This document shows positions 24,060 to 30,231 of a DNA stretch of 30,231 nucleotides, piece after piece. Every line of letters begins with the position of its first letter. Position 1 is the stretch's first letter. The DNA is from CAZPKH01 sp964407165 (GTDB lineage Bacteria > Bacteroidota > Bacteroidia > Bacteroidales > Muribaculaceae), in the NCBI GenBank assembly GCA_964407165.1, contig CAYOUJ010000030.1, forward strand, positions 1-30,231, written 5' to 3'. The notes beneath the pieces are model-generated. The model was not told where the DNA came from. It saw only the letters and a program-made list of their open reading frames with translations, and did not search any database. The translations under genes were made by a program, and so were the position numbers.

Positions 24060-25040
24060 TCAGACGTTTGAAGCGTCGAAGATAGAGATGGAATTTTGGC
24101 CGAGGGTGTAAGAATTTGATGGAGCGCACGTTAGGTGGGGTGCGGGAGCGGTACCGCGGGCGCAGAGGCGGACGGGGGCGGTTTCTATGCGGGCGGCGTC
24201 CCAGAGGCCGGCGTCGATGAAGGCTTGCAGCAACTTCGGTCCACCTTCCACGAGCAGCGATGTTACGCCGTCTTCTTCGTAAAGGCGTGAAAGCATGGCG
24301 CTTATATCAGCATCATCGAGGCGGCGGAGGTATGGAAGGAAGCCGTCTGGGAGGCGGTGTCGGCGGTCATAGACGTACGCACGGGGGGAGCGACCGCTGA
24401 CCAGACGCGTGTCGAGGCGCGGGCGGTCAATAAGGGCCGTCTCACTACCGACCATGATGGCGTCGTAGCGAGCGCGCATAAGGTGTATCTCCGTCTTGCT
24501 CAGCGCGTTGCTGAACCGGTAGGTTTTGCCGTCGCAGGCCATGTAGCCGTCGGCGCTGTGTGCCCATTTGAGGGTGACAAAGGGGCGGCGGAGGGTGTGT
24601 GCGGTAACGAAGCGTCGGTTGAGTGCGCGGCACTCATCGGCCACAGAGCCGTCCATGACCGTCACATCTATGCCGTCCGCGCGCATGCGCTCGACACCAC
24701 GGCCGGAGACCTTCTCAAAAGGGTCGAGCATACCGACCACAACGCGCGGTATCTTGTTATCTATTATCAAGTTGGTACACGGGGGCGTGCGCCCGTAATG
24801 GCTGCATGGCTCCAGGGTGACATACATGGTGGCCTTGGCCAGGAGGTCGTGGCGGCGCACGGAGGCGACGGCGTTGACCTCGGCGTGACCTTCGCCCACG
24901 CAGCGGTGGAAGCCCTCCCCTATTATCTCGCCATCGGGGCCGACGATGACGGCACCAACCATGGGATTGGGCGTGGTGTACCCGCGCCCGAGCTGCGCCA
25001 GCTGAAGGGCCCGACGCATGTATGTCTCGTCGCTAACCAT
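24060..25040 (-). CDS. ribD: Bifunctional riboflavin deaminase/reductase RibD
   Basis: RibD carries out the second and third steps of riboflavin synthesis: pyrimidine deamination, then NADPH-dependent side-chain reduction. The deaminase half (1-145) has TPNPMVGAVIV, the zinc site GHAEVNA (His52, Glu54) and PCSHYGRTPPC (Cys79, Cys88). The reductase half begins at RPFVTLKWAHSADGYMA and ends with SLLVEGGPKLLQAFIDAGLWD. At 326 residues it is shorter than E. coli RibD (367), mainly at the C-terminus, but both active sites appear complete. It follows ispG by three bases, an uncommon pairing that suggests shared transcription. No FMN riboswitch is visible, as expected for an internal operon position. 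Confidence 0.95.
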   Translation of the reverse strand: MVSDETYMRRALQLAQLGRGYTTPNPMVGAVIVGPDGEIIGEGFHRCVGEGHAEVNAVASVRRHDLLAKATMYVTLEPCSHYGRTPPCTNLIIDNKIPRVVVGMLDPFEKVSGRGVERMRADGIDVTVMDGSVADECRALNRRFVTAHTLRRPFVTLKWAHSADGYMACDGKTYRFSNALSKTEIHLMRARYDAIMVGSETALIDRPRLDTRLVSGRSPRAYVYDRRHRLPDGFLPYLRRLDDADISAMLSRLYEEDGVTSLLVEGGPKLLQAFIDAGLWDAARIETAPVRLCARGTAPAPHLTCAPSNSYTLGQNSISIFDASNV

Positions 25041-25043
25041 CTG

Positions 25044-26714
25044 TCACTCTCGTTCTTGCCAGTCGCCGTTGGCCTTTATGAGCGCGATAAGGCGCGGGAT
25101 GGCCTCATCGGCGGGGATGTTTTTCTCGACGGGTGTGCGGCCTTTGTAGAGAGTCACATGACCGCGGGCGGCGCCGACGTATCCGTAGTCGGCATCGGCC
25201 ATCTCTCCGGGGCCGTTGACTATGCACCCCATCACGCCGATGCGCAGGCCGGTGAGATGCTTGGTGGCCTCGCGTACGGCGCGGAGGGTGGTCTGGAGGT
25301 CGAATAGAGTACGCCCGCAGCTGGGGCAGGCGATGTATTCGGTGTGGCTGATGCGCAGGCGCGTGGCCTGGAGAATGCTCAGCGACAGATCGTTAAGCTG
25401 GTCGCGGGTGAGCGTTTCGGAGTCAAGCCAGATGCCGTCGCGGAAGCCGTTCATAAGCATCGTACCCATGTCGACGGCGGCGTGGAGGCGGACGATCTCA
25501 GCGGGTAGGTCGCAGTAGTTACGGTACAGTATCACAGGGTTTTCGACCCCAGCACGCATCATGGCATGGAGAGTTGCCTGCATGCGTCCGGTGAAGTTGG
25601 GAGATTCGCAAGTTAGGACCACCGGCTTGCATGGGTCTGCTGCCGTGAGTTTTACGATTTCCTCTACGGATGTGTTGGCATCGATGCGGAGCCAGCCGTC
25701 AGTCTCCTCGGGCGTGCAGTCGAGCAGGGGTACGAACGGACGGTTGCCGCCGCCGACATGTCCACAGACGTTGCTGCGACGGCGCTTGGGCCGCAAAGGG
25801 TCGTAACCCGGGGCGTACGCCCCTGCCATGGTCGGCGCATCGGCCTTGTGGGCAATATAGTCGACGAGTGCGGCGGCTACAGGCACCTCGTTTTCGGGCT
25901 CTTCGCTGAGCGACACGCGTATGGTGTCGCCAAGGCCCTCGGCCATGAGCGTGCCGATGCCAACGGCGCTCTTGACGCGGCCGTCGTCGCCGTCACCGGC
26001 CTCCGTGACGCCGAGATGCAGCGGGAAGGCCATCCCCTCGCGCTCCATGGCCGCTGCCATAAGTCGCACTGTATCAACCATTACGGTGACATTGGATGCC
26101 TTGATTGACACCACCACGTCGGTGAAGTCGTGGGCCACGCACACGCGCAGGAACTCCAAGGCGCTCTCCACCATTCCCTCGGGGGTGTCGCCATAGCGGC
26201 TCATTATGCGGTCGCTCAGCGAACCGTGGTTCACGCCTATACGTATGGCCGTGGAGTGCTCGCGGCAAAGTTCGAGGAAGGGCACGAGCGTGCGCTCGAT
26301 CTTGCGTATCTCCTCAGCATACTCCTCGTCGGTGAACTCGAGTTTTTTGAACGTGCGGCCGGGGTCGACGAAGTTGCCGGGATTGATGCGCACCTTCTCG
26401 ACCATCGAGGCGGCGGTGAAAGCGGCCTTGGGGTTGAAGTGTATGTCGGCAATCAACGGCACGTCGACACACTGGCGGCGCATCAACTCGCTGATTACGC
26501 CTAAGTTGCGTGCCTCGCGCTCACCCTGGGCAGTAAGGCGCACATAGTCGGCGCCGGCGCGTGCGATGCGTATGCACTGGTCGGTGACAGCCTCAGTATC
26601 CATGGTCGACAGCGAAGCCATCGACTGCACCCGCACGGGCCAGTCGCTGCCGAGGGGTATGCCGCCGACATTGACCGTGACGGTGCGGCGCCGCTGATAG
26701 TCGAATACGCCCAT
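25044..26714 (-). CDS. ispG: 4-hydroxy-3-methylbut-2-en-1-yl diphosphate synthase IspG (long form)
   Basis: IspG carries out the penultimate step of the MEP isoprenoid pathway, turning MEcPP into HMBPP with a 4Fe-4S cluster. The N-terminal TIM-barrel part is clear: QSMASLSTMDTEAVTDQ, LTAQGEREARNLG, PLIADIHFNPKAA, VRINPGNFVD and RIGVNHGSLSDRI. The cluster ligands are Cys463 and Cys466 (CPSCGRT) and Cys497 (GCIVNGPGE), with Glu504 as the fourth likely ligand. At 556 residues it has the large central insertion found in Bacteroidetes, Chlamydia and plant enzymes, absent from the short E. coli form. It starts 5 bases after purE and runs into ribD. Its product feeds the isoprenoid supply used by UppS. 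Confidence 0.96.
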   Translation of the reverse strand: MGVFDYQRRRTVTVNVGGIPLGSDWPVRVQSMASLSTMDTEAVTDQCIRIARAGADYVRLTAQGEREARNLGVISELMRRQCVDVPLIADIHFNPKAAFTAASMVEKVRINPGNFVDPGRTFKKLEFTDEEYAEEIRKIERTLVPFLELCREHSTAIRIGVNHGSLSDRIMSRYGDTPEGMVESALEFLRVCVAHDFTDVVVSIKASNVTVMVDTVRLMAAAMEREGMAFPLHLGVTEAGDGDDGRVKSAVGIGTLMAEGLGDTIRVSLSEEPENEVPVAAALVDYIAHKADAPTMAGAYAPGYDPLRPKRRRSNVCGHVGGGNRPFVPLLDCTPEETDGWLRIDANTSVEEIVKLTAADPCKPVVLTCESPNFTGRMQATLHAMMRAGVENPVILYRNYCDLPAEIVRLHAAVDMGTMLMNGFRDGIWLDSETLTRDQLNDLSLSILQATRLRISHTEYIACPSCGRTLFDLQTTLRAVREATKHLTGLRIGVMGCIVNGPGEMADADYGYVGAARGHVTLYKGRTPVEKNIPADEAIPRLIALIKANGDWQERE

Positions 26715-26719
26715 TGTTA

Positions 26720-27223
26720 TCAGACTTTATATTGGAACGTTACCTCACGAAGGCTCTCGTTGGCCTTCTCAATCTTGCGCGGGAGTTCGGCGCAATATAC
26801 GGCATAGCGCCCGGCCAACGCCTCGTCGGCGATGGCAAGCATGCGCACGGCGAGGACGCCGGCGTTGAGTGCGCCGTCGACGGCGACGGTGGCAACGGGG
26901 ATGCCCGGAGGCATCTGCACGATGGCCAGCAGGGCGTCCATCCCTTGCAATGAGCTGCTTATGGGCACGCCGATGACGGGCAGCGGGGTCATGGCGGCTA
27001 TCACACCGGGGAGTGCGGCGGCCATACCGGCGCCGGCGATGATCACTTTTACGCCGCGGCCGGCGGCTTCGCGGGCAAACTTCTCCACGGCCGCGGGAGT
27101 GCGGTGCGCCGAGAGTGCGTTAATCTCGAACGGCACCTGCATGTCATCGAGAAATTTTGCGGCTTTTTGCATGACGGGCAGGTCGGAGGTGCTGCCCATG
27201 ATGATGCTAACTATTGGAGTCAT
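26720..27223 (-). CDS. purE: N5-carboxyaminoimidazole ribonucleotide mutase PurE
   Basis: PurE (class I) rearranges N5-CAIR to CAIR in purine synthesis. The 167-residue protein shows IIMGSTSDLPVMQKA at the N-terminus (nucleotide-binding Ser/Asp), ALSAHRTP (His40), IIAGAGMAAALPGV, PVIGVPISSSLQGMDALLAIVQMPPGIPV and VAVDGALNAGVLA, which is the full class I pattern. An ORF extends upstream to 27601 in frame, but that part crosses the repeat spacer and the PAP2-like gene and is not coding in this frame; the ATG at 27223 gives the standard N-terminus. No purK is adjacent. It is followed closely by ispG. Confidence 0.96.
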   Translation of the reverse strand: MTPIVSIIMGSTSDLPVMQKAAKFLDDMQVPFEINALSAHRTPAAVEKFAREAAGRGVKVIIAGAGMAAALPGVIAAMTPLPVIGVPISSSLQGMDALLAIVQMPPGIPVATVAVDGALNAGVLAVRMLAIADEALAGRYAVYCAELPRKIEKANESLREVTFQYKV

Positions 27224-27239
27224 TGTTATTTTATTTTTT

Positions 27240-27306
27240 CGATGATCTATCGATGATCTATCGATGGTTATCGATAATCGGTCGATGGTAGTCGATGGGT
27301 ATCGAT
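27240..27306. repeat. CGAT-phased short repeats in the spacer before purE
   Basis: CGATGATCTAT occurs twice exactly (27240-27250, 27251-27261). Four to five degenerate units starting with CGAT then recur every 10-11 bases. The spacer between the PAP2-like stop and the purE start holds no ORF. Confidence 0.7.
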
Positions 27307-27312
27307 TGGTTT

Positions 27313-27918
27313 TTAGATGGTTGCAAGGATTACACAGAGGTAGCCGAGAACCCATCCGGCCATTACCTGCCAGGGGGTGTGGCGCTCGAGCACCAGGCGC
27401 GACATTCCCACCAGGCCCGAGATAAAGGCCACGGACATGAACAGCCACGTCAGGGGCATGACTGTGAGCATCGTCGTGCTCTCGCGGTAGATGATGGCCA
27501 GCAGTGCGCCCATGCCGGCAGCATGGGCACTGATTTTCCACCACTGGCTGATGATTATCATCAGAAGCACCGCCAAAGCCGCCCCGCCCATCATGTAGCA
27601 CACCTCAGTCGGGCAGTTTACCTTGCTGAGCATCAGTATGCAGCCGATGTAGCAGACGAGTATCACCACGAATGGCGATGTGCGCTGGTGGCGCTTCTCG
27701 AGGTCCATGTCGTCGATCAGCCCGAAGCGCTTCATGGCCAGCAGGGCCGTGGCGGGGATGAGACCGGTGATGATGAGCACGGCGACGGTGACCACCCATC
27801 GGCTCAGCGGCGTGGCCATCACCAGATAGCTGGTGTTGAGAATTATGAAGATGGCGTAGGTGGGCAGCCAAAGGGGGCTGAAGATGCCGGATACAATTCG
27901 TGCTACTTTCTGTAACAT
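27313..27918 (-). CDS. PAP2-like integral membrane protein
   Basis: A 201-residue protein with about six membrane helices. The phosphatase-type motifs of the PAP2 superfamily are present in weakened form: EKRHQRTSPF (motif 1, K-x6-RP, here with Ser before Pro), ISAHAAG (motif 2, normally PSGH) and SRLVLERHTPWQVMAGW (motif 3, S-R-x5-H with the usual Asp replaced by Gln). The histidines remain, so activity cannot be excluded, but substrate handling may differ from classical undecaprenyl or phosphatidate phosphatases. The gene starts 6 bases after the rpoN stop and is probably translated from the same message. Confidence 0.8.
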   Translation of the reverse strand: MLQKVARIVSGIFSPLWLPTYAIFIILNTSYLVMATPLSRWVVTVAVLIITGLIPATALLAMKRFGLIDDMDLEKRHQRTSPFVVILVCYIGCILMLSKVNCPTEVCYMMGGAALAVLLMIIISQWWKISAHAAGMGALLAIIYRESTTMLTVMPLTWLFMSVAFISGLVGMSRLVLERHTPWQVMAGWVLGYLCVILATI

Positions 27919-27924
27919 AGGCGG

Positions 27925-29340
27925 TTATCGTTTGCGCAGACGCGCGACGGGCAGCCCCATGCGCTCGCGGTATTTGGCGACGGTGCGGCGCGCGATGTCG
28001 TAGCCGTCGGCAGTAAGTCGTTGGGTGATAGCCTCGTCGCTGAGGGGGCGCGACTTGTCCTCCTCGTCGATGAGCTTCTTGAGGGCCTCTATGACGCGAT
28101 GTTGGGAGACCTCCTCGCCGTCGGCGTCGTGGAGGCGCTCGTTGAAGAAGTATTTCAGCGGAATCACTCCCCACTCCGTGGCCACGTACTTGCCGAGGGT
28201 GGCGCGGGAGATGACCGAGAGGTCATCGCCGGTGATCTCGGCGATGTCGCGCAGGGCCATAGGCCGCAGGTCTGACCTTTCGCCGGTGGTGAAAAAAGCC
28301 TCCTGAAGGCGGACAATGGCGCCCATCACACGCATCAGGGTGGCCGCGCGCATCTCCAGCAGCGAGATGAACTGCGTGCCCTCCTCGCGCTTGCGCTTGA
28401 CGAACGGATCCATCGCTGCCGGTCCGTCGAGGGTGAACGACGAGGCAATGCGCAGGTCGTGGCGCGCGCTCAGGAGGGTGAGCTGCAATGCTCCGCCGGC
28501 GTCGCGGGTAACGCTGAAATCGGGCACTACGGCTCGGGCATCAGCGGCTCCAACGGCGCTCCCCGGCTTGGGATTGAGGCTCTTGATGACCTCCACGGCG
28601 GCCTCTACCTCGGCGCGGGAGCAGTGGAGCTCCTGGGCAAGGCGGTCGAGGTGCAGCTTGGAGAAGAGATCGAAATAGTCTCCGACTATCTCCTTTGCAA
28701 GCGTCCCGGCGGCATCTTCGCGGCGGAGAGCCTTGAGCTGCAGCAGCAGGGAGTCGCGGAGGTCGACGGCGCCGACACCGGGCGGCTCGAGGGTGCGCAC
28801 CTCGCGCAGCACGCGGCGCACGTCGTCCTCGGTGACGTCTATGCCGGCAGCTATCGACAGATCATTGGCCATGTCGGCGACGGCGCGGGTAAGGTAGCCG
28901 CTGTCGTCGAGGGTGCCCACAATATAACGGGCCACGGCAGCGTCGTGCGGCGACAGCTGTAGCTCTCCTATCTGCATGAGCAGACTGTCCATCAGCGTCT
29001 CGCCTCCGTCGGCTATCTGCAGGTCGGGGCGGTCATCGTCGTCGGCGCTGTAGTTGTTGGTCTGGAGGCAGTAAGAGGGTATATCATCCTCGGAGGCGTA
29101 GTCGGCGCGCTGGAGCTGCTCGGCGGTTTCGTTAAACTCGCCGGGGTCCTCCGGACGCGAGGGGGCTTCCGCGCTTCCGTCGTCCGGTTCAAGGGCCGGG
29201 TTGTCATCGAGTTCGCGTTGCACCTCGTCATCGAGCTCCGGCCCGCTCATTTCGAGCAGGCGCCCATAGCGGAGCTGCATGGGCGAGAGCCCTTGCTGCA
29301 GCCGTTGCTCGATGCCGAGATGCAATCCCTGGTCTGCCAT
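27925..29340 (-). CDS. rpoN: RNA polymerase sigma-54 factor
   Basis: RpoN directs RNA polymerase to -24/-12 promoters that need AAA+ activators. The 471-residue length is typical. Region I is Gln/Leu-rich (LGIEQRLQQGLSPMQLRYGRLLEM, first 31 residues), followed by an acidic region II with many Asp/Glu (about 35-115). Core-binding and HTH domains follow (LRDIAEITGDDLSVISRATLGKY and WGVIPLKYFFNERL). The RpoN box ARRTVAKYRE lies at residues 450-459, near the C-terminus, and reads the -24 element. No activator or PTS-Ntr gene is adjacent. It lies between rfbC and the PAP2-like gene in the same direction, 46 bases after rfbC. Confidence 0.96.
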   Translation of the reverse strand: MADQGLHLGIEQRLQQGLSPMQLRYGRLLEMSGPELDDEVQRELDDNPALEPDDGSAEAPSRPEDPGEFNETAEQLQRADYASEDDIPSYCLQTNNYSADDDDRPDLQIADGGETLMDSLLMQIGELQLSPHDAAVARYIVGTLDDSGYLTRAVADMANDLSIAAGIDVTEDDVRRVLREVRTLEPPGVGAVDLRDSLLLQLKALRREDAAGTLAKEIVGDYFDLFSKLHLDRLAQELHCSRAEVEAAVEVIKSLNPKPGSAVGAADARAVVPDFSVTRDAGGALQLTLLSARHDLRIASSFTLDGPAAMDPFVKRKREEGTQFISLLEMRAATLMRVMGAIVRLQEAFFTTGERSDLRPMALRDIAEITGDDLSVISRATLGKYVATEWGVIPLKYFFNERLHDADGEEVSQHRVIEALKKLIDEEDKSRPLSDEAITQRLTADGYDIARRTVAKYRERMGLPVARLRKR

Positions 29341-29386
29341 TCAGCTAAGGAGGGAGGGTTGGGAACTTAGGATAGTTGGTTAATCT

Positions 29387-29932
29387 TTAAAACGGTTTGA
29401 TCTCGCTGAGGCTCATGCCTTTGAGATCTTTGGGCGAGAGGTTGAGCTTCTCGCGCTCCACGGGCCAGTCGATGCCTAAGGCGGGGTCGTCGAAGCGCAG
29501 GGTAGCCTCGGCGTGGGGGGCATAGACGTTATCGACCTTATACTGGAACTGGGCCTCGTCAGAGAGCACGATGAAGCCGTGGGCGAATCCGCGGGGGATG
29601 AAGAGCTGGCGGGCGTTTTCCTGGCTCAGCTCGACGGCAACATGCTTGCCGTAAGTCGGTGAGCCGCCGCGGAGGTCGACGGCGACGTCGATGACAGTGC
29701 CGCGGCTGACACGGACGAGTTTGGCCTGGCTCCACTCCCCCTTCTGGAAGTGAAGGCCGCGAAGCACACCGTAGGTCGACATCGACTCGTTGTCCTGCAC
29801 GAAATTTATCTCGCCGACGTGCTCGGAGAACTCCTCGAGCTTGAACGACTCCATAAAATATCCGCGGGCGTCGCCGAAACGCTTGGGCGTGATAATCCAA
29901 ACGCCCTCAATATCAGTCTTCTGAAATTCCAT
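29387..29932 (-). CDS. rfbC: dTDP-4-dehydrorhamnose 3,5-epimerase
   Basis: RfbC (RmlC) epimerises dTDP-4-keto-6-deoxyglucose at C3 and C5 in dTDP-rhamnose synthesis, a precursor of surface glycans. The 181-residue cupin has RFGDARGYFMESF near 18-30, GVLRGLHFQ with the base His61, GTVIDVAVDLR, FIPRGFAHGF, QYKVDNVYAP with Tyr131, and the closing DDPALGIDWP and LSPKD (Asp169). All active-site residues known from RmlC are present. The partner genes rfbA, rfbB and rfbD are not adjacent in this window. A full Bacteroidetes promoter lies 34 bases upstream and probably serves rfbC and rpoN. Confidence 0.96.
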   Translation of the reverse strand: MEFQKTDIEGVWIITPKRFGDARGYFMESFKLEEFSEHVGEINFVQDNESMSTYGVLRGLHFQKGEWSQAKLVRVSRGTVIDVAVDLRGGSPTYGKHVAVELSQENARQLFIPRGFAHGFIVLSDEAQFQYKVDNVYAPHAEATLRFDDPALGIDWPVEREKLNLSPKDLKGMSLSEIKPF

Positions 29933-29965
29933 AAATAATGATTATGTATTTTCTTTTTCTGAACG

Positions 29966-29997
29966 CAAATTTACGACATCTGCGCGAGGTAACCAAA
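29966..29997 (-). promoter_or_regulatory. Bacteroidetes-type promoter of rfbC
   Basis: On the minus strand a TTTG -33 box (29997-29994) and TAAATTTG -7 box (29973-29966) are separated by 20 bases, matching the known TTTG / TAnnTTTG arrangement. The predicted start site is near 29960, about 28 bases before the rfbC ATG. This is the best promoter match in the window. Confidence 0.65.
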
Positions 29998-30018
29998 ACA
30001 AAATTCCACAACAGACGT

Positions 30019-30048
30019 AGTCCGCGGACTAATTATAGTTCGCGGACT
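30019..30048. repeat. Pair of 12-base palindromes 18 bases apart
   Basis: AGTCCGCGGACT (30019-30030, a perfect palindrome) and AGTTCGCGGACT (30037-30048, one change) lie in direct repeat with an 18-base period, just upstream of the rfbC promoter. They could be paired operator sites, or together form one hairpin. Confidence 0.45.
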
Positions 30049-30088
30049 GTAAGAGTAACTACTCAGGGAATATCCATTCTTTCCATGT

Positions 30089-30171
30089 TTGCCCCAAAGG
30101 GGCAACTTAATGATAACCCCGGGCAAGCGCAGCGCAGCCCGGGGGAGCGGGGCGGCCCCCTCGCGCCCCGC
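30089..30171. repeat. Third copy of the modular palindromic repeat
   Basis: A TTGCCCC/GGGGCAA hairpin (about 30090-30104), a TAATGATAA spacer and the 28-base core (30117-30144) repeat the outer module of the element at 3981-4204, with one loop base changed. A further GCGGGGCG/CGCCCCGC hairpin (30147-30154, 30164-30171) follows in the place of the central module. The rest, to 30231, holds no recognisable gene. Confidence 0.7.
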
Positions 30172-30231
30172 GGGTATTGCAAAACAAATCATTACGTAAC
30201 CGAAAGTAACAAATCGTAATCAGAGCCGCCG

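Noticed and set aside
24357..25307. Plus-strand ORF of 316 codons across ribD and ispG
   Set aside because: Both minus-strand genes have intact catalytic motifs here, and the ORF spans their junction without any domain of its own.
27224..27601. N-terminal extension of purE
   Set aside because: It crosses the repeat spacer and the PAP2-like gene; PurE has its standard length from 27223.
29933..30231. Small genes at the right edge (ORFs of 73-93 codons on both strands)
   Set aside because: They run through the rfbC promoter, the palindromes and the modular repeat, and have no recognisable domain or signal peptide.

Overview
The window reads as a chromosomal segment of a high-GC member of the Bacteroidales, most likely the Muribaculaceae or a close relative (inference). 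Four things point there: Bacteroidetes-type promoter boxes (TAnnTTTG), many Bacteroidetes-style lipoproteins, the long Bacteroidetes form of IspG, and the gene block DUF6242 - DUF6089 - uppS - bamA - skp. Coding DNA is GC-rich, while several intergenic spacers are AT-rich and made of short tandem units. I see no rRNA, tRNA, CRISPR array, transposase or phage gene.

Layout. (1) 1-181: hairpins and a possible promoter for a gene beyond the left edge. (2) 182-3955: a very large secreted protein with a type-IX-secretion-like C-terminal tail. (3) 3981-4204: a modular palindromic repeat, with a related copy near the right end (30089-30171). (4) 4211-9197, minus strand: three consecutive lipoprotein genes, namely a BMP/PnrA-like binding protein, a periplasmic-binding-protein domain fused to a legumain/GPI8-like (C13) cysteine protease domain, and an alpha/beta hydrolase. 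This is the accessory part of the window and holds the most unusual gene. (5) 9604-12398, plus strand: an SLC13/DASS carrier followed by an outer-membrane porin-like protein, closed by a strong hairpin. (6) 12463-23969, minus strand: a long housekeeping block made of an envelope half (DUF6242 lipoprotein, DUF6089 barrel, UppS, BamA, three Skp/OmpH chaperones) and a ribosome/proteolysis half (RlmH, ClpS, ClpA, Aat). (7) 24060-29932, minus strand: rfbC, rpoN, a PAP2-like membrane protein, purE, ispG and ribD.

How the genes fit together. UppS makes the undecaprenyl lipid carrier for wall and surface glycans. BamA inserts outer-membrane proteins delivered by Skp-type chaperones. Aat, ClpS and ClpA form the core of the leucine/phenylalanine N-degron pathway: Aat tags substrates, ClpS recognises them and ClpA unfolds them. 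IspG feeds isoprenoid synthesis, upstream of UppS. The SLC13 carrier and the barrel protein look like an inner- and outer-membrane uptake pair for an anionic metabolite. The three lipoproteins at 4211-9197 look like an uncharacterised ligand-binding and hydrolytic envelope system in which a binding domain may control a caspase-fold (clan CD) protease. That last statement is inference from domain order only.
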